A stretch of 44,433 nucleotides of DNA from a virus, in IMG/VR virus record IMGVR_UViG_3300042861_000451, positions 1-44,433 of that record. One strand, written 5' to 3'. The translations under genes were made by a program, and so were the position numbers. Positions 13,498 through 21,599 of the stretch are shown here, one piece after another. Positions within the stretch are counted from its first letter, which is position 1. Each line of letters starts with the position of its first letter. The notes beneath the pieces are model-generated. The model made no database searches and had not been told where the DNA came from. It worked only from the letters and a program-made list of their open reading frames with translations.

Positions 13498-14102
13498 TGC
13501 TAGCACATAAAGAAGTATTTGATATCATTGCCTCTAAAGGATTAAGTCCTAATCAATACTACTTACTTGCATGTATACAAGACAATATCCAAAGCAAGAA
13601 GATTAATGTAGCGCTAGAACTTAATGCACTGGTACATGAAGAATATGTCATAGTCACTAAAGATGATAAGTTAATTATGACAGATAAAGCAAAGAAGTTA
13701 ATTAGAAAAGTAGAAGATCTGTTTGTAACTCAGGCCAAGAATGCTGCTAAGCAAAAGCTTGGAGATGATTATGAGCAGATGATTGCTGACTATAATGACA
13801 TCTTTCCTGCAATAAAACTCCCTACAGGCAAATATGCTAGGAGTAATGTAAAGAATCTAAAGAATGCTTTCAAATGGTTCTTTGATAATTTTGATTATTC
13901 ATGGGATGTTATCTTTGAAGCAACAGAAAAGTATATCTATGATTTTGAAATGCAAGGTTTCAAATACATGAGAACTGCTCAGTATTTTATACGCAAACAA
14001 GATACAGATAAGAGCTGGTCTTCAGACCTTGCAAACTACTGTGACATAGTATTATCAGGAGAAGATGAACAACAAAATCATTACTCAGTTAAAGTTGTTT
14101 AA
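13497..14102 (+). CDS. winged-helix replication-associated protein, possible helicase loader
   Basis: The 201-aa protein has a likely winged-helix N-terminus (about 5-70: KEVFDIIASKGLSPNQYYLLAC..., ending in EEYVIVTKDDKLIMTDKAKKL) and a separate helical C-terminal part (about 80-190) with KYARSNVKNLKNAFKWFF and FKYMRTAQYFIRKQ. It lies 45 bases before a DnaB-like helicase that lacks an N-terminal domain. By gene order it is a candidate for a DnaD-like or loader-type factor, or for a DNA-binding regulator. The winged helix is reasonably clear; the loader role is inferred. Confidence 0.55.
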   Translation: MLAHKEVFDIIASKGLSPNQYYLLACIQDNIQSKKINVALELNALVHEEYVIVTKDDKLIMTDKAKKLIRKVEDLFVTQAKNAAKQKLGDDYEQMIADYNDIFPAIKLPTGKYARSNVKNLKNAFKWFFDNFDYSWDVIFEATEKYIYDFEMQGFKYMRTAQYFIRKQDTDKSWSSDLANYCDIVLSGEDEQQNHYSVKVV

Positions 14103-14125
14103 GTCAAAAAAATATATTATATTTA
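14094..14125 (+). promoter_or_regulatory. possible promoter before the DnaB-like helicase gene
   Basis: GTTG at 14094-14097, a 20-base gap and TATATTTA at 14118-14125 match the Bacteroidota -33/-7 pattern with one mismatch in each box. The box lies 22 bases before the ATG at 14148, the same spacing as the promoter at 491-523 has to its gene. Confidence 0.35.
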
Positions 14126-14147
14126 CTTCTAATTAACCAGATAAATA

Positions 14148-15149
14148 ATGTCAGATAAAGAGAGAGCATTGCCTTGGAAATCAAGGCGAGAAGGGTACAT
14201 ATCCGCCCTAAAATATATGAAAGGAAGAATGGAGGGTACTGTAAAAACATACAGAACTCCATGGGAAAAGGTAAATGAAGCAGGTGTTGATGGTATAGAA
14301 TGGAACTCCTTAGTTGTAATAGGAGGAAGACCAGGCACAGGCAAGACACTTATCAAAGATCAAATCATACGTGAAGGTTTCAGATTAAACAAAGGACAAA
14401 GTATTAAGGTACTTGAGTTTACTCTTGAAATGGTATCAGAAAAATCAAGACTAAGAGAATTTACAAGTGTAGCAAAGAAGTCTTACCGTTATCTATGTAA
14501 TGCTGATAAGAAAGAAGATGGGCCTCTATCAGCAATTGACTTTGAGAAATGTAAAGACTATGCTATAGAGGCATCTAAGCTACCTGTAGATGAAGTAGAA
14601 ACACCACCAAGTATAGATCAATTTGAAGCTACAGTTACAAGCTATTTAGAATCAAGTGCAGTAGTAGAAGATGGAGTTAAGATATACTGTAATACAGTTA
14701 TCACTCTTGACCACTCTATTTTAATTAAAGGTTCTAATAAACAAGAGCTACTCTATCAACTAGGAGAGACATGTACAAAGCTTAAAAGAAAGTACCCAAT
14801 CATATTTATAATCTTAAGTCAATTAAACAGATCAGTTGAATCTCCAGAAAGAAATGAAGATGGAAAGTATGGAAACTACATTCTTGAATCAGATTTATTT
14901 GGAGCAGATGCTTTACTACAACATGCAGATTTAGTTATAGGAATCAACAGACCCAAGATGAAATTTATCAACTACTATGGCCCTGATAAATACATCATAG
15001 AAGATGATTCCGTTTTAGTTTTTCATTTTATAAAGTGCAGAAATGGTGATACGCGAATGAGCTTTTTTAGAGCAAAATACAAGACAATGGAGATTGAGGA
15101 GATGGATACACCTCCAAGATACACAGCAGTAAAAAGAAGTAAAACTTAA
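14148..15149 (+). CDS. DnaB-like replicative helicase, RecA core only
   Basis: The 333-aa protein is a superfamily 4 helicase. Walker A is GGRPGTGKT (59-67), a conserved Glu is in FTLEM (91-95), a Walker B-like LDH is at 187-189, and SQLNR (224-228) is the DnaB motif 3 polar sequence. It lacks the DnaB N-terminal domain, which would add about 150 residues, so it may need another protein for primase or loader contacts. It unwinds DNA at the phage fork. The neighbouring genes (winged-helix protein, RecA-fold ATPase, SSB-like protein, primase) support this. Confidence 0.85.
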   Translation: MSDKERALPWKSRREGYISALKYMKGRMEGTVKTYRTPWEKVNEAGVDGIEWNSLVVIGGRPGTGKTLIKDQIIREGFRLNKGQSIKVLEFTLEMVSEKSRLREFTSVAKKSYRYLCNADKKEDGPLSAIDFEKCKDYAIEASKLPVDEVETPPSIDQFEATVTSYLESSAVVEDGVKIYCNTVITLDHSILIKGSNKQELLYQLGETCTKLKRKYPIIFIILSQLNRSVESPERNEDGKYGNYILESDLFGADALLQHADLVIGINRPKMKFINYYGPDKYIIEDDSVLVFHFIKCRNGDTRMSFFRAKYKTMEIEEMDTPPRYTAVKRSKT

Positions 15150-15159
15150 TTAGTTAAAA

Positions 15160-15690
15160 ATGGTACATGAAAAAACAGCAAAAGAAAAGATTGATGAATT
15201 AAAAGCTTTGCACCAACCAACTTTTGACAAATTGAAATTAACTAATCCGTTATTTATACCACGGATATGTTACATTCCAATAGGAGAGAAGGAGCAAGTA
15301 GTGTCTTTCTTTGAGCAAGATTTTGCCAAAGGGAAAGATATCTATACGCATTTTGTAAGCAAAGGGTATGATTCTGAAGATGCTAAAAACAGATTATGGA
15401 AATGGGCATATAATCCATATTATGCTACTGAGTATAAAAGATCTGAGCCACATCATGAAACAGGACATATAAGATTCATTGTTCCTGTAGATGAGTTAGA
15501 ACTTATCGATGAAAAATATATTGACGATGTAGTTGGTATAGATGTAAGTAAATTTGATATTGAGAATGCTATTCCCAATCCAAATGAAGATCCGCTTATA
15601 GAGCAGATGACAATTAGAGATCTTGCAGCTATCTTATTAAAGAGACCTGTAAGTAGAAAGAAATGGTTAAATGAAATAGTAAATAAATGA
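15160..15690 (+). CDS. conserved hypothetical protein in the replication block, 176 aa
   Basis: I do not recognise it. It begins with a charged helix (KTAKEKIDELKALHQPTF) and ends with IRDLAAILLKRPVSRKKWLNEIV, a basic helix that could contact DNA or a partner. There is a central part with HHETGHIRFIVPVDELELI. It sits between the helicase and the Sak4-like gene, with a 4-base overlap to the latter, so a role in replication or recombination is likely by context. No membrane segment. Confidence 0.6.
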   Translation: MVHEKTAKEKIDELKALHQPTFDKLKLTNPLFIPRICYIPIGEKEQVVSFFEQDFAKGKDIYTHFVSKGYDSEDAKNRLWKWAYNPYYATEYKRSEPHHETGHIRFIVPVDELELIDEKYIDDVVGIDVSKFDIENAIPNPNEDPLIEQMTIRDLAAILLKRPVSRKKWLNEIVNK

Positions 15691-16463
15691 GTAAGATAGT
15701 TCTTCCAACAGCAAAAGTATCTGCTGAAACAAAAAGTCCAAAAAATTTAATTATATTTTCTAAGCCAAAGGTAGGTAAGACAAGTCTGTTAGCAGAGTTA
15801 CCTAATTGTTTGATACTAGATTTAGAATCAGGTACTGACTATGTAGATGCTATGAAACTTAAAGCTTCTTCTACAGCAGAGATAAAAGAGATAGGTCAAG
15901 CAATTATTGAAGCAGGTAAACCATATGATTATATTGCTGTTGATACAATCACTGCATTAGAAGCTATGTGTACTGTTGATGCAGAAAAGATGTACATGGG
16001 AACATCAATGGGTGTTAACTGGGTTAAGAAAAATGCAGATGGCTCTATTAACTATAAGGAGTCTCAAAAATCCAAATATGGTAGCGTTCTTAATTTACCT
16101 AATGGTCAGGGCTATGGTTACCTTAGAGAAGCAATTGTTAATCAAATTGAGTATATCAAAACGTTAGCACCTAGAATTATTCTTTTAGGTCACGTAAAGG
16201 ATACTCAGCTAGAGAAGTCAGGAGTAGAGGTAAGCTCTATGGATCTTGATCTAACAGGTAAGATTAAAAGAATTGTATCCTCTCAATCAGATGCTATTGG
16301 TTATCTATATAGAAAAGGCAAAGACAATGTTCTTACCTTTAAAACTAATGATGAGGTAGCATGTGGTGCAAGACCAGTACATTTAAGAAATCAAGAGATG
16401 GTTATCTCTGAATTAAAAGATGGGCAGTATGTTGCTCATTGGGACAAAGTATATATTGACTAA
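15687..16463 (+). CDS. RecA-fold ATPase of the Sak4/AAA_24 type
   Basis: The 258-aa protein has Walker A SKPKVGKTS (25-33) and a Walker B-like YIAVDTITAL (82-91, D86), in the order typical of AAA_24 (Sak4-like) phage ATPases. The short length and lack of the long RecA C-terminal domain fit this family, which promotes single-strand annealing or strand exchange in phage recombination. It lies directly before the SSB-like gene, as is common for this pair. It also overlaps the preceding gene by 4 bases. Confidence 0.8.
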   Translation: MSKIVLPTAKVSAETKSPKNLIIFSKPKVGKTSLLAELPNCLILDLESGTDYVDAMKLKASSTAEIKEIGQAIIEAGKPYDYIAVDTITALEAMCTVDAEKMYMGTSMGVNWVKKNADGSINYKESQKSKYGSVLNLPNGQGYGYLREAIVNQIEYIKTLAPRIILLGHVKDTQLEKSGVEVSSMDLDLTGKIKRIVSSQSDAIGYLYRKGKDNVLTFKTNDEVACGARPVHLRNQEMVISELKDGQYVAHWDKVYID

Positions 16464-16466
16464 ACA

Positions 16467-16481
16467 AACAATTTAAAACAA
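16467..16481 (+). promoter_or_regulatory. A-rich translation leader, copy 2
   Basis: AACAATTTAAAACAA, identical to 23-37, ends on the A of the SSB-like start codon. The exact reuse before a gene expected to be highly translated suggests an enhancing leader. The role is inferred. Confidence 0.35.
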
Positions 16482-17263
16482 TGGGATTAAGTACATTAGA
16501 CATTACTATACCTGGATCAGGTAGTAATAACAGTAATAACAACGGTGGTGGTTATAAAGGATTGAATCCAGGTAACTATAAAGTTAAAGTGCATAGATTT
16601 GAGCTATGGGATCAACCATTTGCTCCTGAAGAAAAGGGTCTATTTCTAGTTATGAAAATGGAAAGTGCAAAACCATCTCCTGACTTTGAAGGTTATCCAG
16701 TAGATGAAAACAATCCTGATGGGCCTAAGTATGAAGGGCTTATTGGTAATGTAAGAACAAGCGCATTTGCATTTAAAGATGGATACAACGCTAAAAAGAA
16801 TGTACCAGTTGTAAGAGACAGAGCTATCTTAGAGGAGCTTCTTAGACTATGCACAGAGTTTGATTGCGTTCAGTGGTTTAAAGATGCACATGGTAAGTAT
16901 GGTACTATCCATGAATGGGTAGATGCTTTCAATGAAGCTGCTCCTTTTAAAGATAAGTATCTTGAAGTATGTATTGCAGTTAAAGAATACATGGGTAAAG
17001 ATGGTAAAGTAAAAAAACCATTAGCAATTGCACCATATGAGAAAGTAGATGGTAAGTATCATAACGGATATAAAGCACTTACAAGTCAGAAAACTGTTGT
17101 AAAGTTTGATGCTGATAAACATTGGAAGAAAGTAAATCCAGAGCCTGTATCTGAATTTAAAGCTGATGATCAACCAGATGATGCAGCATTTGAATCTATA
17201 ACAAAGTTTGATAAAGATGGTGATGAAATGCCATTTGATTTAGATGCTGGATTTGATATCTAA
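16481..17263 (+). CDS. single-stranded DNA-binding protein (SSB-like)
   Basis: The 260-aa protein has a Ser/Asn/Gly-rich N-terminal stretch (about 10-25), a beta-rich central domain (about 28-205), and an acidic C-terminal tail ending DGDEMPFDLDAGFDI. The tail is the usual SSB feature that binds partner proteins. The OB fold itself cannot be proved by eye. Its position, right after a Sak4-like ATPase and ahead of a primase, and a strong terminator immediately after it, fit an abundant SSB. Longer than bacterial SSB (about 180 aa). Confidence 0.75.
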   Translation: MGLSTLDITIPGSGSNNSNNNGGGYKGLNPGNYKVKVHRFELWDQPFAPEEKGLFLVMKMESAKPSPDFEGYPVDENNPDGPKYEGLIGNVRTSAFAFKDGYNAKKNVPVVRDRAILEELLRLCTEFDCVQWFKDAHGKYGTIHEWVDAFNEAAPFKDKYLEVCIAVKEYMGKDGKVKKPLAIAPYEKVDGKYHNGYKALTSQKTVVKFDADKHWKKVNPEPVSEFKADDQPDDAAFESITKFDKDGDEMPFDLDAGFDI

Positions 17264-17279
17264 TAATTAACTAATATTG

Positions 17280-17310
17280 AAGGGGGATATGATGTCCCCC
17301 TTTTTTATTT
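17280..17310 (+). terminator. rho-independent terminator after the SSB-like gene
   Basis: AAGGGGGA at 17280-17287 pairs with TCCCCCTT at 17295-17302 around a 7-base loop, followed by TTTTTTATTT. The next gene starts only 8 bases later at 17318, so it must depend on readthrough or on a promoter buried upstream. Confidence 0.88.
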
Positions 17311-17317
17311 CCATACT

Positions 17318-18331
17318 ATGCTAAAGTCAAACCCCGCAGTATTTTTTATTGAAGATGTTCCAAGTAACTGGATATTTGAAAGTTATTTGAACTTAAATGA
17401 AAAGCTTACAGGTCAGTCTATCAAGATACATTCCATATTTAAAGCAGAAAAAACTCCTTCAATGTGCATCTATTATTCTGATGCAGATAAGATGTACAAG
17501 TACAAAGATTTCTCTACAGATAAATCAGGTAATGGTGCAGGATTAGTATCAGATATGTTTAACATATCATATGCTAGTGCATGTAGTAAAATTATGGATG
17601 ATTATAATCTATATCTTAGTAAAGGAGATTTATCAAATGATGACCAAATAAGAAAGCATATAATTCCTACACCAAAATATAAGATTACAGAATTTGTAAC
17701 GCGTGGTTGGAATAATATTGATGCAGCATATTGGTTGCAATTTGGTATAGGATCTGATGTATTAAAGCACTATGGAGTAGTTCCTCTACAGGAGTATACA
17801 ATGTGCAGACAATATTCAGATGGTAAAGAGGAAGTAATAAAGATAGCTAGACTAAATGTATATGGTTACTTTAATAAACAAGGAGATCTCTGCAAGGTAT
17901 ATCAGCCTATGCAGAAGAATAAGAAGTTCATTAAGGTAAATGATTATATACAAGGATCAGATCAATTAACAGAAACAAATAAGTATCTAGTCATATGCAG
18001 TTCATTAAAAGATGTAATGGCATTGAAAGCAATGAAGTTCAACAACATTGATGCAGTAGCACCAGATAGCGAGAACTCTAGAATTCCAAAAGAAATAATG
18101 AGTGCGTACCTTGAAAGATATACTACAGTATGTACAATGTTTGATGATGATGTAGCAGGTATGAAATCTATGCAGAAATACAAAGATGACTACGGTATAG
18201 AATCAATTCATCTACAGATGAGTAAAGATCTATCAGATTCAATTAGAGATTATGGAATGAGCAATGTAAAGATTGTATTACATCCTATATTAAAGAAAGT
18301 ATTAACACCAAAAAGTTTGAAGCATGAGTAG
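17318..18331 (+). CDS. DnaG-like primase with TOPRIM domain
   Basis: The 337-aa protein starts with the primase-like FKAEKTPSMCIYY...YKYKDFST part (about 40-70) but lacks the Cys/His zinc ligands of the CHC2 finger. A TOPRIM domain follows: CSSLKD (227-232), FDDDVAG (275-281), and KDLSD (303-307). The Glu expected in the first TOPRIM motif is Ser (S228), while the acidic metal-binding residues of the second and third motifs are kept. It probably makes primers for the phage fork. It starts right behind a terminator and overlaps the next gene by 8 bases. Confidence 0.75.
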   Translation: MLKSNPAVFFIEDVPSNWIFESYLNLNEKLTGQSIKIHSIFKAEKTPSMCIYYSDADKMYKYKDFSTDKSGNGAGLVSDMFNISYASACSKIMDDYNLYLSKGDLSNDDQIRKHIIPTPKYKITEFVTRGWNNIDAAYWLQFGIGSDVLKHYGVVPLQEYTMCRQYSDGKEEVIKIARLNVYGYFNKQGDLCKVYQPMQKNKKFIKVNDYIQGSDQLTETNKYLVICSSLKDVMALKAMKFNNIDAVAPDSENSRIPKEIMSAYLERYTTVCTMFDDDVAGMKSMQKYKDDYGIESIHLQMSKDLSDSIRDYGMSNVKIVLHPILKKVLTPKSLKHE

Positions 18332-18764
18332 TTATTTTGACAGTTGGATCTATAACAATATAGAATTTACTGAAGACATGATACCTGAAGGAGCTGTAGG
18401 TTTTGTATATGAAATGACAGCAGTTATAGATGGAAAATCTCGTATATATATTGGAAAGAAAAACTTTTACTCAGATGTTAAAACAAAGCTGGGTAAAAAA
18501 GTATTAGCTCAGCAAACAGATAAACGCCTTAAGACATACAAGCGTGTAAGAAAAACTGTTTATCAGAAGTATTACAGTAGCAATGAAGTGCTTAAGAAAG
18601 CGCATAAAGATGGAGTTAAAATACGTAGAAAAATACTGATGATATGTTACAGTCCTACAGAGCTAACTTATCAAGAAGCTAAGCATCTATTCTGTAATGA
18701 TGTATTAGATTATGATATGTATTTGAACTCCAATATATTAGGTAAATTTTATAAATCAAAGTAG
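18324..18764 (+). CDS. GIY-YIG-like phage nuclease, 146 aa
   Basis: The protein has GFVYEMTAVIDGKSRIYIGKKNF (split as GFVYEMTAV at about 26-34 and RIYIGKKNF at about 40-48), which matches the GIY-YIG core with a 12-residue spacing. Later, KYYSSNEVLKKAHKDG and KILMICYSPTELTYQEAKHLF match the pattern seen in phage GIY-YIG proteins, where the YSSN part is followed by a glutamate-containing helix. Such proteins nick DNA or are homing-related. No accessory DNA-binding domain is obvious. Overlaps the primase gene by 8 bases. Confidence 0.65.
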   Translation: MSSYFDSWIYNNIEFTEDMIPEGAVGFVYEMTAVIDGKSRIYIGKKNFYSDVKTKLGKKVLAQQTDKRLKTYKRVRKTVYQKYYSSNEVLKKAHKDGVKIRRKILMICYSPTELTYQEAKHLFCNDVLDYDMYLNSNILGKFYKSK

Positions 18765-18765
18765 T

Positions 18766-18927
18766 ATGGATCCACTAAGAGTAATTGAATTACGTGCACA
18801 GTATCTTATATTATCTGAAATAGAAGAAATGTTTGTAGCAAAATCAAAACACAAAGTAGCAAAATATGTAGACAGAAAAATGATTGATATTCTTAAAGAA
18901 TTAAATATTAAATCTAAAGTAAGATGA
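18766..18927 (+). CDS. small helical protein, 53 aa
   Basis: The frame ATG 18766 to TGA 18925-18927 encodes MDPLRVIELRAQYLILSEIE followed by a basic helical part. It starts one base after the upstream stop and overlaps the next start by 4 bases, which supports translation. Coiled-coil-like; unknown function. Confidence 0.58.
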   Translation: MDPLRVIELRAQYLILSEIEEMFVAKSKHKVAKYVDRKMIDILKELNIKSKVR

Positions 18928-19214
18928 AGATAACACATGAAAATTTATTGGAAAACGGATGGGATTGTATTGATGCAAATAATCAAAAGTACATAAGTAA
19001 ATTTCATTTAAACGTAATTCTGTTTTTAAGCAAAAATTATGGTATAGATGATAATTATATGATACAGTTATTATTTCCATCTACTGATTTTGCAAGTGAG
19101 GCAGTTAAAGTTAATATAAATTGTATCAGCATTAAAGATTTACAAACACTTGAACATTTAGTTTATAAAGCAAGTGCTGTAAGTTCAATGAAAAGATTAT
19201 TGTTAAACTATTAA
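18924..19214 (+). CDS. conserved small phage protein, 96 aa
   Basis: The opening MKITHENLLENGWDCIDANNQKY is shared, from memory, with small proteins in many Bacteroidota phages that start ITxENLLxNGW, but I know no function for them. It is mixed alpha/beta, with no membrane segment. The start overlaps the previous stop by 4 bases, and the VWA gene begins 5 bases downstream. Confidence 0.65.
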   Translation: MKITHENLLENGWDCIDANNQKYISKFHLNVILFLSKNYGIDDNYMIQLLFPSTDFASEAVKVNINCISIKDLQTLEHLVYKASAVSSMKRLLLNY

Positions 19215-19219
19215 TACAT

Positions 19220-20407
19220 ATGAACATACATCAGGAAAGCTTAGCTAAAGCTACTAAAGAACTGATGTTTAGTGAACCTTTTTACGGTCTATTTCTAGTA
19301 TCATTAAATAAACAATGGGATGAAAAGGTATCTACTGCATGTGTAGGAGTATCAGGTATCTCTTTTGGTTTAAAGATAAGCCCAACATTTTGGGAGAAGT
19401 TGACACCTTTACAAAAGAAAGGTATACTTAAGCATGAGTTAATGCATATTGCCTTATTCCATCTAACAGATTATAAACATCTAACAGATCATAAGTTAGC
19501 AAATATTGCAATGGATATAGAGATCAACCAGTACATTGATCCTACGTGGCTGCCAGAAGGCGCTATGGGACTTTCAACATTTCCTGAATTAAAATTAGAG
19601 GAAAAGAAAGGTACTAAATATTATTATGATAAGCTCAAGGAGTTGAAGGATGAGGTACAAGAGTGCCTTAAGAAAGCTATTGAGAATGGAGATACATCAG
19701 TTACATTACCTGATGGTACAGTAGTTCAGTTATCAGAGCATGATTGGGATGAAATGGATTCTTTAGATGAAGGTTCACAACGTGTTATTAGAGATCAGGT
19801 ATCAGGTATACTTAAGAATATTGCAGAAACTGTAGAGAAATCACACGGTAGTGTACCAGGAGAATTTAAAGATATACTTCAAAAGCTACTAGAAATACCT
19901 GAACCTAAGTTTGATTGGAAATCACATGTCAGAAGATTTGCTGGTAAATCTATTAAGGTTTATACAAAAAAGTCCAGAAGGAAGTTTAGCAAAAGATATG
20001 AAGACAATCCAGGTCTTAAAATCAAACAAAAGAAACACATATTAGTAGGTATAGATACATCAGGATCTGTAAAGAAAGAAGAGCTCCAAGAATTTCTATA
20101 CGAGATACATCACCTAAATAAAACAGGTAATGATGTTACTATAGTACAGTGTGATACAGCTATATCTCATGTAGGTAAATACAAACCAGGTGAAGATTAT
20201 GCTATACATGGTAGAGGAGGAACAGATTTTCAACCTGTAATAGACTATTATAACGAGCACTTCAATGAGATAAGCTGTTTAATATACTTTACAGATGGTG
20301 AATGTAGTCCTCCAATTAATGCAAAAGGAAACATCCTATGGGTGTTAAGTAGTGAAAGTGAAATGAATGATGATCTCCCTGGAGAAAAAATTAAATTAGA
20401 ATTATGA
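19220..20407 (+). CDS. VWA-like protein with zincin motif (DUF2201-type), second module
   Basis: The 395-aa protein joins an N-terminal metallopeptidase-like domain and a C-terminal VWA-like domain. The zincin motif is HELMH (72-76), followed by AMDIEINQ with D99 as a likely third ligand. The VWA part (about 273-395) has DTSGS (280-284), GGTDF with T336, and TDGE with D360. This is the arrangement of the DUF2201/VWA-like family that pairs with MoxR ATPases. The MoxR gene follows with a 4-base overlap. In this family the peptidase activity is not generally shown, so hydrolysis is uncertain. The module may act as a chaperone or activator. Confidence 0.85.
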   Translation: MNIHQESLAKATKELMFSEPFYGLFLVSLNKQWDEKVSTACVGVSGISFGLKISPTFWEKLTPLQKKGILKHELMHIALFHLTDYKHLTDHKLANIAMDIEINQYIDPTWLPEGAMGLSTFPELKLEEKKGTKYYYDKLKELKDEVQECLKKAIENGDTSVTLPDGTVVQLSEHDWDEMDSLDEGSQRVIRDQVSGILKNIAETVEKSHGSVPGEFKDILQKLLEIPEPKFDWKSHVRRFAGKSIKVYTKKSRRKFSKRYEDNPGLKIKQKKHILVGIDTSGSVKKEELQEFLYEIHHLNKTGNDVTIVQCDTAISHVGKYKPGEDYAIHGRGGTDFQPVIDYYNEHFNEISCLIYFTDGECSPPINAKGNILWVLSSESEMNDDLPGEKIKLEL

Positions 20408-21597
20408 AAAGTAATAGCGTAAGATTAGACAGTAATGAATTAAAAAGTTTTTTAATGCACATGATTAGCAATAATCGTCATATACAAGCGGAGGGTAAGA
20501 ACCCTGTAGCAGTAGAGATTATTGGTGAATCAGGTTTAGGTAAAACAAGTAGTGTAATTCAGTTAGCAACAGATGAAAAGTTAAACTTTGTAAAGCTGAA
20601 TTTAGCTCAGATAGAAGAACTAGGTGACCTTGTAGGCTTTCCTATTAGACAATTTAAGATGCTTAAGGAAGCTGAATCTGGATTAAAAGTACATCAGTGG
20701 ATTGATGAGCATGCAGTAGAAGAATACAGTAGACAAGGATATAAATTCACTGGTCAAAAAAGAATGTCATACTGTCCACCAGAATGGATTGCAGATAAAA
20801 TAGGTGGTGGTATCTTATTACTAGATGACTGGAACAGAGCAGATGTAAGATTTATTCAAGCAGTAATGGAACTAGTAGACCGTCAAGAATACATATCATG
20901 GAAGCTGCCTAAAGACTGGCATATACTATTAACAGCTAACCCTGACGATGGTAACTATATGGTAAATAGTATTGATGTTGCACAAAGAACCAGATTTGTT
21001 AGTGTTGAATTTAAGTTTGACGTAGATAGATGGGCAGAGTGGGCAGAAGCTAATAACATTGATGGCAGATGTATCAACTTCTTATTAATGCATCCAGAGG
21101 TAGTTAATGAAAGAGTTAATCCAAGATCCATTACTACATTCTTTAATGCAATTAGTTCTATCCCAAAGTTTGAAGAACAACTAGGATTAATCCAACAAAT
21201 AGGAGAAGGTTCTGTAGGTACAGAAGTAGCAAGTTTGTTTACGCAGTTTATTGCAAACAAATTAGATAAGCTTATCACACCTAAACGAATGCTATTAGAA
21301 GGAGATACTAAAACAGTTATTGAAGAAATCACCAATATAACAAATGATTATAGCGGATACAGAGCTGACATAGCAAGTCTATTGACTAGTCGTATAACAA
21401 ACTTTGGTTTATACTATGCAGAGAAGAATCCTATTGATCAAAAAGTTATAGATAGAATTACAGAAATAATTAAACACGAAGCAGCATTTAATTATGATCT
21501 TAAGTATATCATTGCCAAGAAGTTAGTAGGAGGTAACAAAGCTAAGTTTCAAAAGTTAGTTCTTGTACCTGAAGTTAATGATCTTATAACAAAGTAA
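20404..21597 (+). CDS. MoxR-type AAA+ ATPase (second module)
   Basis: The 397-aa protein has Walker A GESGLGKT (41-48), Walker B GILLLDDW (136-143) with Asp-Asp where Asp-Glu is usual, and a sensor-1 Asn at 179 (LLTANPDD). It is longer than the first MoxR by about 80 residues, with a helical C-terminus. It overlaps the VWA/zincin gene by 4 bases, and a 340-aa gene of unknown type follows 2 bases after its stop. The low similarity to the first MoxR in the insert and C-terminal regions suggests different clients. The substitution in Walker B may slow ATP hydrolysis. Confidence 0.85.
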   Translation: MKSNSVRLDSNELKSFLMHMISNNRHIQAEGKNPVAVEIIGESGLGKTSSVIQLATDEKLNFVKLNLAQIEELGDLVGFPIRQFKMLKEAESGLKVHQWIDEHAVEEYSRQGYKFTGQKRMSYCPPEWIADKIGGGILLLDDWNRADVRFIQAVMELVDRQEYISWKLPKDWHILLTANPDDGNYMVNSIDVAQRTRFVSVEFKFDVDRWAEWAEANNIDGRCINFLLMHPEVVNERVNPRSITTFFNAISSIPKFEEQLGLIQQIGEGSVGTEVASLFTQFIANKLDKLITPKRMLLEGDTKTVIEEITNITNDYSGYRADIASLLTSRITNFGLYYAEKNPIDQKVIDRITEIIKHEAAFNYDLKYIIAKKLVGGNKAKFQKLVLVPEVNDLITK

Positions 21598-21599
21598 TT

